Positions 1 to 8,770 of a DNA stretch of 64,000 nt are shown piece by piece. This DNA comes from Bacteroidota bacterium (GTDB lineage: Bacteria; Bacteroidota; Bacteroidia; Cytophagales; Cyclobacteriaceae). The stretch spans positions 1,504 to 65,503 of the forward strand of contig JAFEAM010000014.1 in the NCBI GenBank assembly GCA_018266395.1, in the 5' to 3' direction. The translations under genes were made by a program, and so were the position numbers. A model generated the notes under the pieces. That model was not told the origin of the DNA. It was given only the letters and a program-made list of their open reading frames with translations, and ran no database searches. How positions within the stretch are numbered: position 1 is the stretch's first letter; each line of letters starts with the position of its first letter.

Positions 1-49
1 GCCACGATTGTCAGGGCTGTCGGGAATAAGTATCTTGTAAAAAATATCC

Positions 50-1609
50 ATGCAAAGATATTCTATTTTGTGGGCTGATGATGAGATTGATCTGCTGAAG
101 CCGCACATCCTTTTTCTTCAACAGCGGGGATACGACATCACACCGGTGAATAACGGGGCTGAAGCGGTGGAGTTGAACGAGTCCCGGAACTTTGATATCG
201 TCTTTCTCGATGAGCACATGCCGGGTATGTCGGGACTTGAAGCGCTAGGTCACATCAAGGCCAGCAAACCCAACGTGCCGGTGGTGATGATTACCAAAAA
301 TGAAGAGGAGCAGATCATGGAGGAAGCGATCGGTTCGAAGATCGACGACTACCTGATCAAGCCGCTCAACCCCAGCCAGATTCTTCTTTCCGTGAAGAAG
401 CTGCTGGACAAGAAGAGCCTCGTGATGGAGAAGACCACGTCGGATTACCAGCAGGACTTCCAGAAAATCAGTATGGCCTTCCTTGGCGACCTCCATCATG
501 AAGAGTGGGCCGACGTGTACCGGAAACTGGTCTTCTGGGAACTGCAAATGGACCAGGCCGACGCGAGCATGGCGGAGGTGCTGGAATCCCAAAAGGTGGA
601 AGCCAACTCCAACTTCTGCCGGTTTGTCAAGAAGAACTATGAGAGCTGGCTCAACGATCCCAAAGCCAACAAACCACTGCTGTCGCATCAGGTGATGAAG
701 CGCAAGGTCTTTCCTGAATTACAGGAAGGAAAGCCGTGCTTTCTCATCGTGATCGACAACCTACGGTTTGACCAATGGAAATCCATTGAGCCTGAGCTCC
801 TCGATGACTTCACTGTCGAAAAAGAGGAGACTTACTATTCCATCCTCCCCACTACTACCGCTTATGCGCGCAACGCCATCTTCTCCGGCATGCTTCCTTC
901 GGAAATGGCAAAAGTGCATCCGGATATCTGGGTGGGAGAAGATGATGATGAAGGGAAGAACAACTTTGAAGCTGAGTTCCTGGAGCGGCAGGTACGCCGC
1001 AATAACCTTAACATCAAGATCTCCTATCACAAAATCAAGAAGCTTGAGGAGGGCAGGGACCTTGCCGACTCGGTATCCAATCTCTTCAGCAATGATCTGA
1101 ATGTGATTGTCTACAATTTTGTGGACATGCTCTCCCACGCCCGCACGGACATGGCGATGGTGCGGGAACTTGCCCCTGACGAAGCCGCGTATCGCTCGAT
1201 CACACGATCGTGGTTCCAACATTCGCCGCTGTTGGAGATCCTCAAAAAGATTGCGGAGAAAAAGGCAAAGGTCATCATCACCACCGATCACGGTACCATC
1301 CGTGTGAAGCGCCCTTTCAAAATTGTTGGTGATAGAAATGTCAACACCAATCTCCGCTACAAACAGGGGAAGAATCTCGGATATGATGGCGACAACAAAG
1401 TCTTTGCGGTAAGCAGGCCTGAGCGATTCTTCCTCCCCAAACCGAATGTGTCAACAACCTATGTCTTTGCAGTCGAGGACCAGTTCTTCGCCTATCCGAA
1501 TAACTTCAACTATTACGTCGGATTATACAAAGACACTTTCCAGCACGGAGGTGTCAGCCTGGAGGAGATGATTGTGCCCCTTATCGTTCTTGCACCCAAG
1601 GGCGGGTAA
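50..1609 (+). CDS. porX: PorX, T9SS response regulator with PglZ/alkaline-phosphatase-like effector domain
   Basis: 519-residue cytoplasmic regulator. Residues 1-120 are a CheY-like receiver with acidic pocket (ADDE, residues 9-12), phosphoacceptor Asp54 (FLDEHMPG) and the conserved Lys in YLIKPLNP. The rest is a PglZ domain of the alkaline phosphatase superfamily: VIDN with Asp236, a Thr cluster at 268-270 in the nucleophile position (LPTTTAYAR), DMLSHARTD and TTDHGTIR metal-site motifs. PorX is known from Porphyromonas and Flavobacterium as the regulator of type IX secretion genes, acting with PorY and an ECF sigma factor; its effector domain is reported to cleave cyclic or linear oligonucleotides. 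The ATG at 50 gives the usual N-terminus. No porY is next to it, as is usual. Length and both domains are complete. The tsaE-ald neighbourhood fits what I recall of other Bacteroidota genomes. Confidence 0.93.
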   Translation: MQRYSILWADDEIDLLKPHILFLQQRGYDITPVNNGAEAVELNESRNFDIVFLDEHMPGMSGLEALGHIKASKPNVPVVMITKNEEEQIMEEAIGSKIDDYLIKPLNPSQILLSVKKLLDKKSLVMEKTTSDYQQDFQKISMAFLGDLHHEEWADVYRKLVFWELQMDQADASMAEVLESQKVEANSNFCRFVKKNYESWLNDPKANKPLLSHQVMKRKVFPELQEGKPCFLIVIDNLRFDQWKSIEPELLDDFTVEKEETYYSILPTTTAYARNAIFSGMLPSEMAKVHPDIWVGEDDDEGKNNFEAEFLERQVRRNNLNIKISYHKIKKLEEGRDLADSVSNLFSNDLNVIVYNFVDMLSHARTDMAMVRELAPDEAAYRSITRSWFQHSPLLEILKKIAEKKAKVIITTDHGTIRVKRPFKIVGDRNVNTNLRYKQGKNLGYDGDNKVFAVSRPERFFLPKPNVSTTYVFAVEDQFFAYPNNFNYYVGLYKDTFQHGGVSLEEMIVPLIVLAPKGG

Positions 1610-1726
1610 TACAGATGGTGTTGTATTCGTTTGCTGACGAGGCCGGCACTTTTCTGTGGGTTAAATCTTCTTCGTAAATTGATCCTCTGTTGTCCCTTCA
1701 ACCAGACGCAAAGAACCTGACACCCG

Positions 1727-2164
1727 ATGCCCCCCTGGACTTCCGCCGCCGGCGGCTTACCGGTTTCCATCGAAATGCTGCCGCGGGTGGCGGATGAATT
1801 GCTGAAGGCATCAGGGAATGAGAAGATCTGGCTTTTATATGGAGAGATGGGATCAGGAAAGACCACGCTGGTAAAGGCGGTCGGACATGCGCTGGGTGTA
1901 ACGGAAACCATGAGCAGCCCGACCTTTTCCATTGTCAACGAATATGATGGTGCTAGGGGTAAACTTTATCACTTCGATCTCTATCGACTCACGTCGGAAA
2001 AGGAGATATTTGATATAGGAACAGAAGAATATTTTTCTTCCGGTGGCTGGTGTCTGGTGGAGTGGCCTGAAAAGCTGGGAACGCTTACGCCCCCCTCACA
2101 TTTTGATGTAAGAATCAGGCCGCATGACAACGAACACCGGATTATTGAGTACCAGCTTGCATGA
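1727..2164 (+). CDS. tsaE: TsaE, ATPase of tRNA threonylcarbamoyladenosine synthesis
   Basis: 145 residues. The protein carries a Walker A motif (GEMGSGKTTL, residues 39-48), the family signature SSPTFSIVNEY and the HFDLYRL block, and VEWPEKL near the end, all typical of TsaE (YjeE). TsaE works with TsaB and TsaD in making the t6A modification at position 37 of ANN-decoding tRNAs. The ATG at 1727 gives a 17-residue leader rich in Pro and Gly before the conserved part; translation from the internal Met17 is possible, so the start is uncertain. The stop overlaps the ald start by 4 bp (ATGA), pointing to translational coupling. Confidence 0.92.
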   Translation: MPPWTSAAGGLPVSIEMLPRVADELLKASGNEKIWLLYGEMGSGKTTLVKAVGHALGVTETMSSPTFSIVNEYDGARGKLYHFDLYRLTSEKEIFDIGTEEYFSSGGWCLVEWPEKLGTLTPPSHFDVRIRPHDNEHRIIEYQLA

Positions 2165-3384
2165 CCGCTAAATCGAAATCAGGATTTGAGACGCTGGCCA
2201 AAGCCAGCCTCTCGCCCCAGGAACAGCTTGTCAAAGTAAAGACCGGCAAAAACAGTTTCTTCATTGGTCTGCCGCGCGAGATCTCGCTGCAGGAGAATCG
2301 CATCTGCCTCACCCCTGATGCCGTGGCACTCCTCGTCAGCCAGGGCCATGAGGTCTGGGTCGAAACACAGGCAGGTGCAGGGTCAAAGTTTCCCGACCGG
2401 CAATTCAGCGAGGCAGGTGCCAAGATTGTGTATTCGCCCGAAGAGGTCTACAAGGCTGAGATTATCCTCAAGATTGAGCCGCCCACGCTGGAAGAGATGG
2501 TGTATTTCCGTCCTGGCCAGGTGTTGATTTCCGCACTCCAGGTGGGACACCTGGAAAAGAGATTTATTGATGCCCTACTTCAAAAAAGAGTGACAGCGCT
2601 TGCATGGGAATACATCGAAGACAAGGTCGGAGGTATGCCCATCATACGCAGCATGAGTGAGATTGCCGGCAGCACGGTCATGTTGATCGCAGCCGAATAC
2701 CTCAGTTCCATCCATAAAGGCAAGGGCATCATACTCGGAGGCATTACCGGTGTGCCGCCTACCAAGGTGGTCATTATCGGAGCGGGCACCGTGGCCGAAT
2801 ATGCCGCGCGCGCAGCCCTCAGCCTTGGTGCAGAGATACAGGTCTATGACAACCACCTGTACAAACTGCGCCGGATCAAACACACGCTGGGTCATCAGTT
2901 TTATACCTCCACCATCGACACTTCGACGCTGGGTGCGAGCCTGAAGTCTGCCGACGTGGTCATCGGCGCCTTGCGCGCAGAAAAAGGGCGTGCCCGTCAT
3001 GTGGTGTCCGAAGAAATGGTGAGTCATATGAAGCCGGATTCACTCATCATTGATCTCAGCATCGATCAGGGTGGATGTATCGCCACTTCTGAAATCACCA
3101 CGCACTCTCGGCCTGTCTTCCGGAAACACGATGTGATTCATTATTGCGTGCCCAACGTTGCTTCCAGGGTGGCACACACTGCAACAACAGCACTTAGCAA
3201 CATTTTTACGCCCACCATTCTGCGCGCCGCCGAAGAGGGCGGGGTGGAGGAGATGATCTTCAGCCACACCTGGTTTATGAAAGGCGTATATACCTATAAA
3301 GGCAACCTGACCAATGAATCTGTGGGCCGCAAGTTTGGACTTAAGTACCGGAATATCGAATTGTTGCTGGCTGCCAGGGTATAA
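2161..3384 (+). CDS. ald: Alanine dehydrogenase
   Basis: 407 residues, NAD-dependent interconversion of L-alanine and pyruvate plus ammonia. The N-terminal half has the AlaDH/PNT signature (LPREISLQENRICLTP), and the Rossmann fold follows with GAGTVAEYAARAALSLGA and VYDNHLYKLRRIK. DLSIDQGGC and HYCVPNVASRVAHTATTALSN match the C-terminal catalytic part. It is about 35 residues longer at the N-terminus than the Bacillus enzyme, a form common in Bacteroidota. It starts inside the tsaE stop and is followed 3 bp later by a secreted hypothetical protein, so the three genes are probably co-transcribed. Confidence 0.9.
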   Translation: MTAKSKSGFETLAKASLSPQEQLVKVKTGKNSFFIGLPREISLQENRICLTPDAVALLVSQGHEVWVETQAGAGSKFPDRQFSEAGAKIVYSPEEVYKAEIILKIEPPTLEEMVYFRPGQVLISALQVGHLEKRFIDALLQKRVTALAWEYIEDKVGGMPIIRSMSEIAGSTVMLIAAEYLSSIHKGKGIILGGITGVPPTKVVIIGAGTVAEYAARAALSLGAEIQVYDNHLYKLRRIKHTLGHQFYTSTIDTSTLGASLKSADVVIGALRAEKGRARHVVSEEMVSHMKPDSLIIDLSIDQGGCIATSEITTHSRPVFRKHDVIHYCVPNVASRVAHTATTALSNIFTPTILRAAEEGGVEEMIFSHTWFMKGVYTYKGNLTNESVGRKFGLKYRNIELLLAARV

Positions 3385-3387
3385 GAA

Positions 3388-4125
3388 ATGTCAAAGATCC
3401 GTTTAGCGATTGTTGTACTGTTCCTTCCTGTCATTTCCCATGCGCAATGGGCCATGCCCCAGGTCATGCGGTCGCAGATGACATTGAACCGCATCAGTGA
3501 GAAAGGTATTACCATGAACGACTTGCTGTACGGTGTTCCTTTGACAGGCGGGGGTGTCATAGGCACTGTGTATCTGGATAACAAATGGAACGCAGCTACA
3601 ATGATGCTGTATGAAAGCGACCGGCTGCTTGAGGGCTATTATATAAAATACAACCTGAAGGATAATGAAGTGGAGGTACAGGCGCGCAATGGCATCAAGG
3701 TCATCGACGCAGCCAAACTCAGAAGCTTTGTTTGGAAGGACTCCCTGACCGGGGAAACAAGAAGTTTCCTCAATGGAAAAGAATTCAGGGAAGACAGCAT
3801 ACCGCTGACGACTATGCTGGAAGTTTTGGTGGACGGACCACTTCCACTGGTGGGTAAAACAACTGTCAATGTGAAAGACCCGACCTATGTGGTCGCATTT
3901 GACGTGGGCTCGCGGGAAACACAAATCCGCAAGAAGACTGCGTGGTATTATGTTCGCAATCAGTCGATCATAAAGATCACGAACAAGAAGCGTCTCCTGG
4001 AGGCGTTCGGCGAACGTTCAGTCGAAATGGATAAGTACATCAAGATCAACCAGCTTCCTGTCAGTGATCAGGAAGGGCTGGTCAGGATCTTTCAGCATTA
4101 CAATAAGATTGCCTCTGGCTTATAG
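3388..4125 (+). CDS. Secreted hypothetical protein
   Basis: 245 residues, function not recognised. Residues 1-19 form a Sec signal peptide (basic start, hydrophobic core, SHAQ cleavage site), so the mature protein is periplasmic or outer-membrane associated. The mature part has alternating strand-like segments and no Cys, with no catalytic motif that I can name. It begins 3 bp after ald and ends tail to tail with valS, the two stop codons being adjacent inside a 6-bp convergent overlap. Real gene by signal peptide, length and codon use; product unknown. Confidence 0.75.
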   Translation: MSKIRLAIVVLFLPVISHAQWAMPQVMRSQMTLNRISEKGITMNDLLYGVPLTGGGVIGTVYLDNKWNAATMMLYESDRLLEGYYIKYNLKDNEVEVQARNGIKVIDAAKLRSFVWKDSLTGETRSFLNGKEFREDSIPLTTMLEVLVDGPLPLVGKTTVNVKDPTYVVAFDVGSRETQIRKKTAWYYVRNQSIIKITNKKRLLEAFGERSVEMDKYIKINQLPVSDQEGLVRIFQHYNKIASGL

Positions 4126-6792
4126 CAGGCGCAGACTCTCCTCTAGCGCACGGATCTTAGCCTCTGCATCCGCTTTTTTCTTTTTCTCCAGTTCCACCAC
4201 CTGTGGCGGTGCACTTGAAACGAAACGCTCGTTGGAAAGCTTCTTGTCCACTGAGGTGAGGAAGCCCCTTTGATACTCAATTTCTTTTGCGATGGCTTCC
4301 TTCTCTTTTTCCGCGTCAACACTGCCGGCAAGGGGTATGAAGAATTCGGCTGTACCAACCATAAACCCGGCCCCTTGTCCCTTGCTGTCCCCGAATTGCA
4401 GTGCTTTGATGTTGGACAACTTCTGGATGACTGGAATGAATGTCGCACCGAGTGCGTTCTTGTCTTTGACAACCAACTCCAGCGGCTCTTTCGGCGAAAG
4501 GCCCTTGCTGTTGCGGATGTTTCTTACCTCACTGATGATCTGAAAAGCGACACCGGCTTCCGTGAGGAGCTCGGGTTGTATTTGACCGGCAACGGGCCAT
4601 GAGGCATTTACAATAGTTGCGTTCACCTTGCGCTCGGTGAGATTCTGCCACAGCTCTTCGGTGATGAAAGGCATGAAAGGATGAAGCAACTTCAACACCG
4701 ATTCAAAAAATGAAATGGTGTGACGATAGGTATCCGCATCAATGGGTTCGCCGAATCCAGGTTTGATCATCTCCAGGTACCAGGAACAGAAGTCGTCCCA
4801 CACGAGTTTGTACAACGTGACAAGGGCGTCGGAAATTCTGAATTTGGAGAAATGGTCGTTCAGTTCACCAGTGGCCTCATGGAGCCTTGAGGCGAACCAC
4901 TGTGTAGCTGCAGTGTTTTCAGCAGGGGCAGCCCCCGCTTTTGTTTCCCAACCTTTTACCAGGCGGAAGGCGTTCCAGATCTTGTTGGCAAAATTGCGTC
5001 CCTGCTCGCAAAGCTTTTCATCAAACAACAGGTCATTTCCTGCTGGGGAACTGAAGAGCATGCCGGTACGAACACCGTCAGCGCCATAGCGGCTTATAAG
5101 ATCCAGCGGGTCGGGTGAGTTGCCCAGGGACTTGGACATCTTCCTTCCCTGTTTATCACGCACAATGCCGGTGAGGTACACATCTTCAAACGGCTTCTCA
5201 TTCATATACTCATAACCGGCGATAATCATCCGCGCTACCCAGAAGAAAAGAATTTCGGGTGCGGTCACCAGTACCTGGGTAGGATAGTAGTATTGCAAAT
5301 CAGGATTCTTGCCGGCGAGTATTCTACCGTTCTTCTTGTCGAAGGTTTCGTCTTTGAAACCGTTAAACACGGCCATGGGCCATAGCCAGGAGGATGCCCA
5401 GGTATCCAATACATCAGGATCCTGCCGTAATTGATCGGCACTTATGCTTTTGCCGGCTTTGGCTGTTGCCAGCCTTACTGCTTCTTCCTGTGTCTCGGCC
5501 ACCACATAGTCATTTTCTCCCTTGCCATAATAATAGGCCGGGATGCGATGTCCCCACCACAGCTGACGCGAGATGCACCAGTCGCGCACGTTTTCCATCC
5601 AGTGCCGGTAGGTGTTCTTGAATTTTGCAGGATGAAGGCGGATGTTATTGTTCTCTACGGCATCCTTGGCCCGGACGGAAATCTCCTTCATTTTGACGAA
5701 CCACTGCAGGGACAGTTTGGGTTCAACCACACTGTTGGTTCGTTCCGAGCGACCGATGCGTGTTGTGAATTCTTCTTCCTTTACAAGATGTCCGGCTTCT
5801 TTGAGGTCGCGCACAATTTCCTTGCGTACAGCGAAGCGATCCTTGCCATAGAATTTCGGCAATTCACATTTCTCATTCAGCGTTCCGTCGTCGTTGATGG
5901 TATCGATCACCGGCAGCTGATGACGCTGCCCGATTTCGTAGTCATTGATATCGTGGGCAGGCGTGATCTTCAGGCAGCCCGTTCCGAATGCTTTGTCCAC
6001 ATAGGTATCCCCTATGATAGGAATCTCGCGGTTGATGAAGGGCACCAGGGCCTTCCTGCCAAGCAGATGCTTATAGCGTTCATCATCCGGGTGAACGGCA
6101 ATCGCCACATCGCCCATGATCGTCTCCGGTCGCTGCGTGGCGATGGTGATAAATTCGTTGGGTTTATCTTTTAATTGGTAGCGGATGGTGTACAAGACCG
6201 AGCGTTCGCCTTCTTCCTTGTAGAGCACCTCCTCGTTCGAGAGCGCAGTTTTGGCTTCGCAGTCCCAGTTGATCATGCGCAGTCCGCGGTAGATGTATCC
6301 TTTGTTGTACAGATCCACAAATACGCGGATCACGGCCTTGTAATATTCCGGCTCCATGGTGAACGCTGTGCGATCCCAGTCACACGAGGCACCCAGCTTT
6401 TTTAGTTGCTCCAGAATGATGCCGCCGTATTTCTCCTTCCATTCCCACGCATACTTGAGGAACTCCTCACGGCTGAGGTCGGACTTCTTGATGCCCCGCT
6501 CTCTGAGCATGGCGACAACCCTCGCTTCTGTGGCGATGGAGGCGTGGTCGGTGCCGGGAACCCAGAGGGCCTCGCGTCCTTCCATTCTCGCCTTTCTGAT
6601 GAGGATGTCCTGGATGGTATTGTTGAGCATGTGTCCCATGTGCAGCACTCCCGTCACATTGGGAGGAGGGATGACGATGCAGTAGGGCTTTTTGCCCGCG
6701 TTGGGAGCGGATTTGAAGAGTCCCTGCTTCAGCCAGAAGGAATACCATTTATCTTCTACTTCGGAGGGGCTGTATTTAGTCGAAAGGGCCAT
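4120..6792 (-). CDS. valS: Valyl-tRNA synthetase
   Basis: 890 residues from the ATG at 6792. It attaches valine to tRNA-Val in the cytoplasm. The class I HIGH motif appears as HMGH (VLHMGHMLNN) and the KMSKS loop as GRKMSKSLGNS. The long editing domain lies between them, with GTDHASIATE just after the first motif. The C-terminus ends in the coiled-coil arm usual for ValRS. An in-frame ATG at 6819 would add nine residues (MRPVFLSSP) not expected in the family, so the internal Met is preferred. Its stop is shared with the end of the convergent secreted protein gene. Confidence 0.95.
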   Translation of the reverse strand: MALSTKYSPSEVEDKWYSFWLKQGLFKSAPNAGKKPYCIVIPPPNVTGVLHMGHMLNNTIQDILIRKARMEGREALWVPGTDHASIATEARVVAMLRERGIKKSDLSREEFLKYAWEWKEKYGGIILEQLKKLGASCDWDRTAFTMEPEYYKAVIRVFVDLYNKGYIYRGLRMINWDCEAKTALSNEEVLYKEEGERSVLYTIRYQLKDKPNEFITIATQRPETIMGDVAIAVHPDDERYKHLLGRKALVPFINREIPIIGDTYVDKAFGTGCLKITPAHDINDYEIGQRHQLPVIDTINDDGTLNEKCELPKFYGKDRFAVRKEIVRDLKEAGHLVKEEEFTTRIGRSERTNSVVEPKLSLQWFVKMKEISVRAKDAVENNNIRLHPAKFKNTYRHWMENVRDWCISRQLWWGHRIPAYYYGKGENDYVVAETQEEAVRLATAKAGKSISADQLRQDPDVLDTWASSWLWPMAVFNGFKDETFDKKNGRILAGKNPDLQYYYPTQVLVTAPEILFFWVARMIIAGYEYMNEKPFEDVYLTGIVRDKQGRKMSKSLGNSPDPLDLISRYGADGVRTGMLFSSPAGNDLLFDEKLCEQGRNFANKIWNAFRLVKGWETKAGAAPAENTAATQWFASRLHEATGELNDHFSKFRISDALVTLYKLVWDDFCSWYLEMIKPGFGEPIDADTYRHTISFFESVLKLLHPFMPFITEELWQNLTERKVNATIVNASWPVAGQIQPELLTEAGVAFQIISEVRNIRNSKGLSPKEPLELVVKDKNALGATFIPVIQKLSNIKALQFGDSKGQGAGFMVGTAEFFIPLAGSVDAEKEKEAIAKEIEYQRGFLTSVDKKLSNERFVSSAPPQVVELEKKKKADAEAKIRALEESLRLL

Positions 6793-6874
6793 TGGCGATG
6801 ATAAAAAAACAGGCCGCAAAGGTAGGGAAAAAGGAATAGGTTCAGGCTACTATTCTAGCTGTTGACGAACCTGG

Positions 6875-6919
6875 AACCTTGAACTTTGAACTGTTCAAGG
6901 TAGTTCAAGGTTCAAGGTT
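6875..6919. repeat. 18-bp near-perfect inverted repeat of the AACCTTGAAC type
   Basis: Two 18-bp arms (6875-6892 and 6902-6919) are reverse complements except for one mismatch, around a 9-nt centre. The arms are built from repeated CTTGAAC/TTTGAAC words. It lies 83 bp upstream of the valS start and opens the repeat-rich stretch before the accessory island. No open reading frame or transposase is linked to it. Confidence 0.7.
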
Positions 6920-7003
6920 TCCGTGGAGTGGCTGCCAGTTGCAACAAGAGAATCTAGAGTCAGCAATAGGCAATTGAGAAACACATAACTTCTTGATCAC
7001 TCG

Positions 7004-7042
7004 CCAACTACCAGCAGCCAGAAGCCAGGAGCCGCTGTTGAA
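7004..7042. repeat. Dispersed CCAGAAGCCAG repeat, copy 1
   Basis: A run with the core agccagaagccag and the end gagccgctgttgaa. A second copy at 7207-7247 shares the core and the agccgctgt end with a few changes, and the sequence preceding both copies (an aattgag word) is also similar. Such short GC-rich repeats with no coding capacity are, as I recall, frequent in Cytophagales genomes. Confidence 0.6.
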
Positions 7043-7092
7043 TTTTGAATGTCGAACAGATGAATTTTGAATGTTGAAGTGCAGGGGAAGCG
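7040..7092. repeat. 53-bp direct repeat, copy A
   Basis: Matches 8771-8823 at 51 of 53 positions in the same orientation. Each copy holds the 17-bp word GAATTTTGAATGTTGAA twice (one copy here has a single change), 22 bp apart. The two copies bracket the toxin-antitoxin pair and the unknown gene at 7829. Confidence 0.8.
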
Positions 7093-7167
7093 TGTAGCAA
7101 CTAGTCGATATTTTCAATGTCCAATCGGGTGTCAAGGCAGCTTACCCAAATGGTAAGGCAATCGAAA

Positions 7168-7401
7168 TCAGAATAAGGAATTGAGGAATGTCAACATTGG
7201 GACTACCTGCCAGCCGCCAGTAGCCAGAAGCCAGTAGCCGCTGTGAAGTAGTTCTGGATACTGGCTTAGCAACGAAAAGAATTCATCGCTTTCGTGAATA
7301 AAATTGCGAACTTCTTTATCTGTCCAATGCTCTTCAAGATAACGGACAATATTGTCGAACCCCTGCGCGGCTCGTTTGGTCCACACGAGGGTTAACGCCA
7401 T
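7168..7401 (-). pseudogene. RelE/ParE-family toxin, 3' end replaced by a repeat
   Basis: 77-residue frame. Residues 1-53 resemble the start of ParE/RelE toxins: basic N-terminus with VWTKRAAQGFDNIVRYLEE, then WTDKEVRNFIHESDEFFSLLSQYPELL. From residue 54 onward the frame reads through the CCAGAAGCCAG repeat (GYWLLATGGWQVV), so the usual C-terminal strands with the conserved basic residues are missing. Family members are about 95-105 residues, so the toxin is probably inactive. It overlaps the antitoxin frame by 10 bp (7392-7401), the normal TA gene order with antitoxin first. Confidence 0.65.
7207..7247. repeat. Dispersed CCAGAAGCCAG repeat, copy 2, inside the toxin 3' end
   Basis: Shares the core agccagaagccag and the end agccgctgt with 7004-7042. 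It supplies the last third of the toxin reading frame, so its arrival appears to have truncated the toxin. Confidence 0.6.
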
Positions 7402-7619
7402 TTCTTGTACTTGGCCATGACCTCTTTGTGAGATATGACTTCACCGCGATCAGCCTGTGCGAGTCCTTCTTCAATTTCTATTTTCTCCTGGTCGCTGAGT
7501 TGATCCCACCAGTCCTTTTCTTGTTGCTTTTTCAATGTGATAAAGCGCTTAAATGTAGTGGTGTCGTTAAGCCTGGCTAACCACTCTATTAATTGCAGTT
7601 TTTCGGATTGGATATCCAT
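7392..7619 (-). CDS. Antitoxin-like protein of the RelE/ParE pair
   Basis: 75 residues from the ATG at 7619; an upstream in-frame ATG at 7688 would add 23 residues (MSGFKVPF...) unlike the family and is less likely. The segment WWDQLSDQEKIEIEEGLAQ followed by ADRGEVISHKEVMAKYKKW is the typical tail of Bacteroidota antitoxins paired with RelE/ParE toxins; the GEVISHKEVM part contacts the toxin or DNA in related proteins. It stands first in the pair and overlaps the toxin start by 10 bp. It appears intact although the toxin is not. Confidence 0.7.
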   Translation of the reverse strand: MDIQSEKLQLIEWLARLNDTTTFKRFITLKKQQEKDWWDQLSDQEKIEIEEGLAQADRGEVISHKEVMAKYKKWR

Positions 7620-7828
7620 ATCAAAAGGATTGATACTCAAGAATAATGATTTCAGACCTTTCCTGAACGGGACTTTAAACCCCGACATGGGTTAAGGTTT
7701 ATAGCCAATCGATTGATTTGCCTAAACAGGTGAGTTTATTTGATTTCCTGATTTAGTTAACTGTCAGGATTCAGCACCCAGTTTGAAAGGCTGCGTTGAT
7801 ACTATATTTATATCACAATCCCACCCCC

Positions 7829-8404
7829 CTAACCAATCTCCGCCTTCATCTGTGTTTTATTCCCCGGCAAGTCCTTCGCCAGTGCATGAACCGTGGTGCC
7901 TTTGAGACTCGGGTTTGCCACGGTGGTCTTGTATTTCCATATCTGGGGTTTGCGCGGATAACGTTCCGCATTTCCCTGCTCCAGCAATTTGCCTTCGCCA
8001 TCGTGTATTTTGATGGAGACCGTTTCCACCCGAAAGTCGTCTGATGCCTTTATCGTAATCTCATCACCCACATTTCCTCCGTAATCGTAGGCCCGGATGT
8101 AGTGGATGACCGGAGGCGTAAGGAAGTCCTGGAAAGCGACCATGTGCGCACTGGTCTTTCCCTTCTTGACTCCTTTTGCATAGAGGGCCTTCTTCTCCTC
8201 GGACTTCAGTGCCTGTTCTGCATAGTAATGCGCTGCCTTGAACCGGTCAATACTGGTCTGCTGCTTCTGCGAATTATGCTCGCGCTTGGGTGGCGAGGGC
8301 TTCTTTGAGTACACCGTGCGTCCATGCCAGGTAGTTACCACAACTGAATTGCCTGTGAGGGCGCTGATATCCATGTCGGTGTTGTTCTTATTGAACTTTG
8401 CCAT
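7829..8404 (-). CDS. Hypothetical protein
   Basis: 191 residues from the ATG at 8404; an upstream ATG at 8464 would add a 20-residue hydrophobic start (VRIIAIFILIM), but codons up to MAKFNKNN look like leader sequence. No signal peptide from the preferred start. The N-terminal half is basic and polar (SKKPSPPKREHNSQKQQ), the C-terminal half has an Ig-like strand pattern with YDYGGNVGDEITIKASDDFRVETVSIKI. I do not recognise the family. It sits alone in the accessory island between two copies of the 53-bp repeat. Confidence 0.55.
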   Translation of the reverse strand: MAKFNKNNTDMDISALTGNSVVVTTWHGRTVYSKKPSPPKREHNSQKQQTSIDRFKAAHYYAEQALKSEEKKALYAKGVKKGKTSAHMVAFQDFLTPPVIHYIRAYDYGGNVGDEITIKASDDFRVETVSIKIHDGEGKLLEQGNAERYPRKPQIWKYKTTVANPSLKGTTVHALAKDLPGNKTQMKAEIG

Positions 8405-8537
8405 AATTAGGATGAAAATAGCGATTATTCTGACTTTAGGCCCATTAGAGTAGTAAGGAGTCACGGTCAGACTCCTTTCAAAGGCTGACTTAAGACCAAC
8501 TTAAGGCCCAATGTCTTCAAAACTGGAGGACTTACCC

Positions 8538-8581
8538 GACTTTCACCGGACTTTCACCGGACTTTCTCCGAACTCGCTCCG
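8538..8581. repeat. 11-bp tandem repeat, four units
   Basis: Units are gactttcaccg, gactttcaccg, gactttctccg and aactcgctccg; a partial fifth (gactttttg) follows. The array lies upstream of the unknown gene that starts at 8404 on the minus strand. Confidence 0.8.
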
Positions 8582-8770
8582 GACTTTTTGTTTAAATATT
8601 GCGTTTTGATGCTAAAAACCCTGTAGTGGCGACAAAAAACCTTGCAGGCGTGCTAATTATTAGGTTTTTGTGTCTACGGTGCCCATAGCTTTTGGGAACC
8701 GGGGTTCAGCCTTTTGATGAAGTTTAAAGTAAAGGGAATTCGGGGGTCATTGTCAAGAGGGAAGCGCAAA

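Larger units (their letters stand above)
6820..7167. other. Gene-free, repeat-rich spacer between valS and the toxin-antitoxin pair
   Basis: No credible gene. It contains the inverted repeat at 6875-6919, the first copy of a CCAGAAGCCAG-type repeat (about 7004-7042) and the first copy of a 53-bp GAATTTTGAATG repeat (7040-7092). Open frames across it translate these repeats into low-complexity Trp/Leu/Ser strings and are not proteins. Confidence 0.7.

Noticed and set aside
50-1609. PglZ domain suggesting a BREX phage-defence gene
   Set aside because: The receiver domain with Asp54 in front and the tsaE-ald context identify PorX; no brx or pgl genes are present.
5431-6174. 247-codon plus-strand frame
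   Set aside because: Lies fully inside valS on the other strand; no start context, no family pattern, and valS is certain.
6905-7135. 76-codon minus-strand frame
   Set aside because: Translation of the CCAGAAGCCAG and GAATTTTGAATG repeats.
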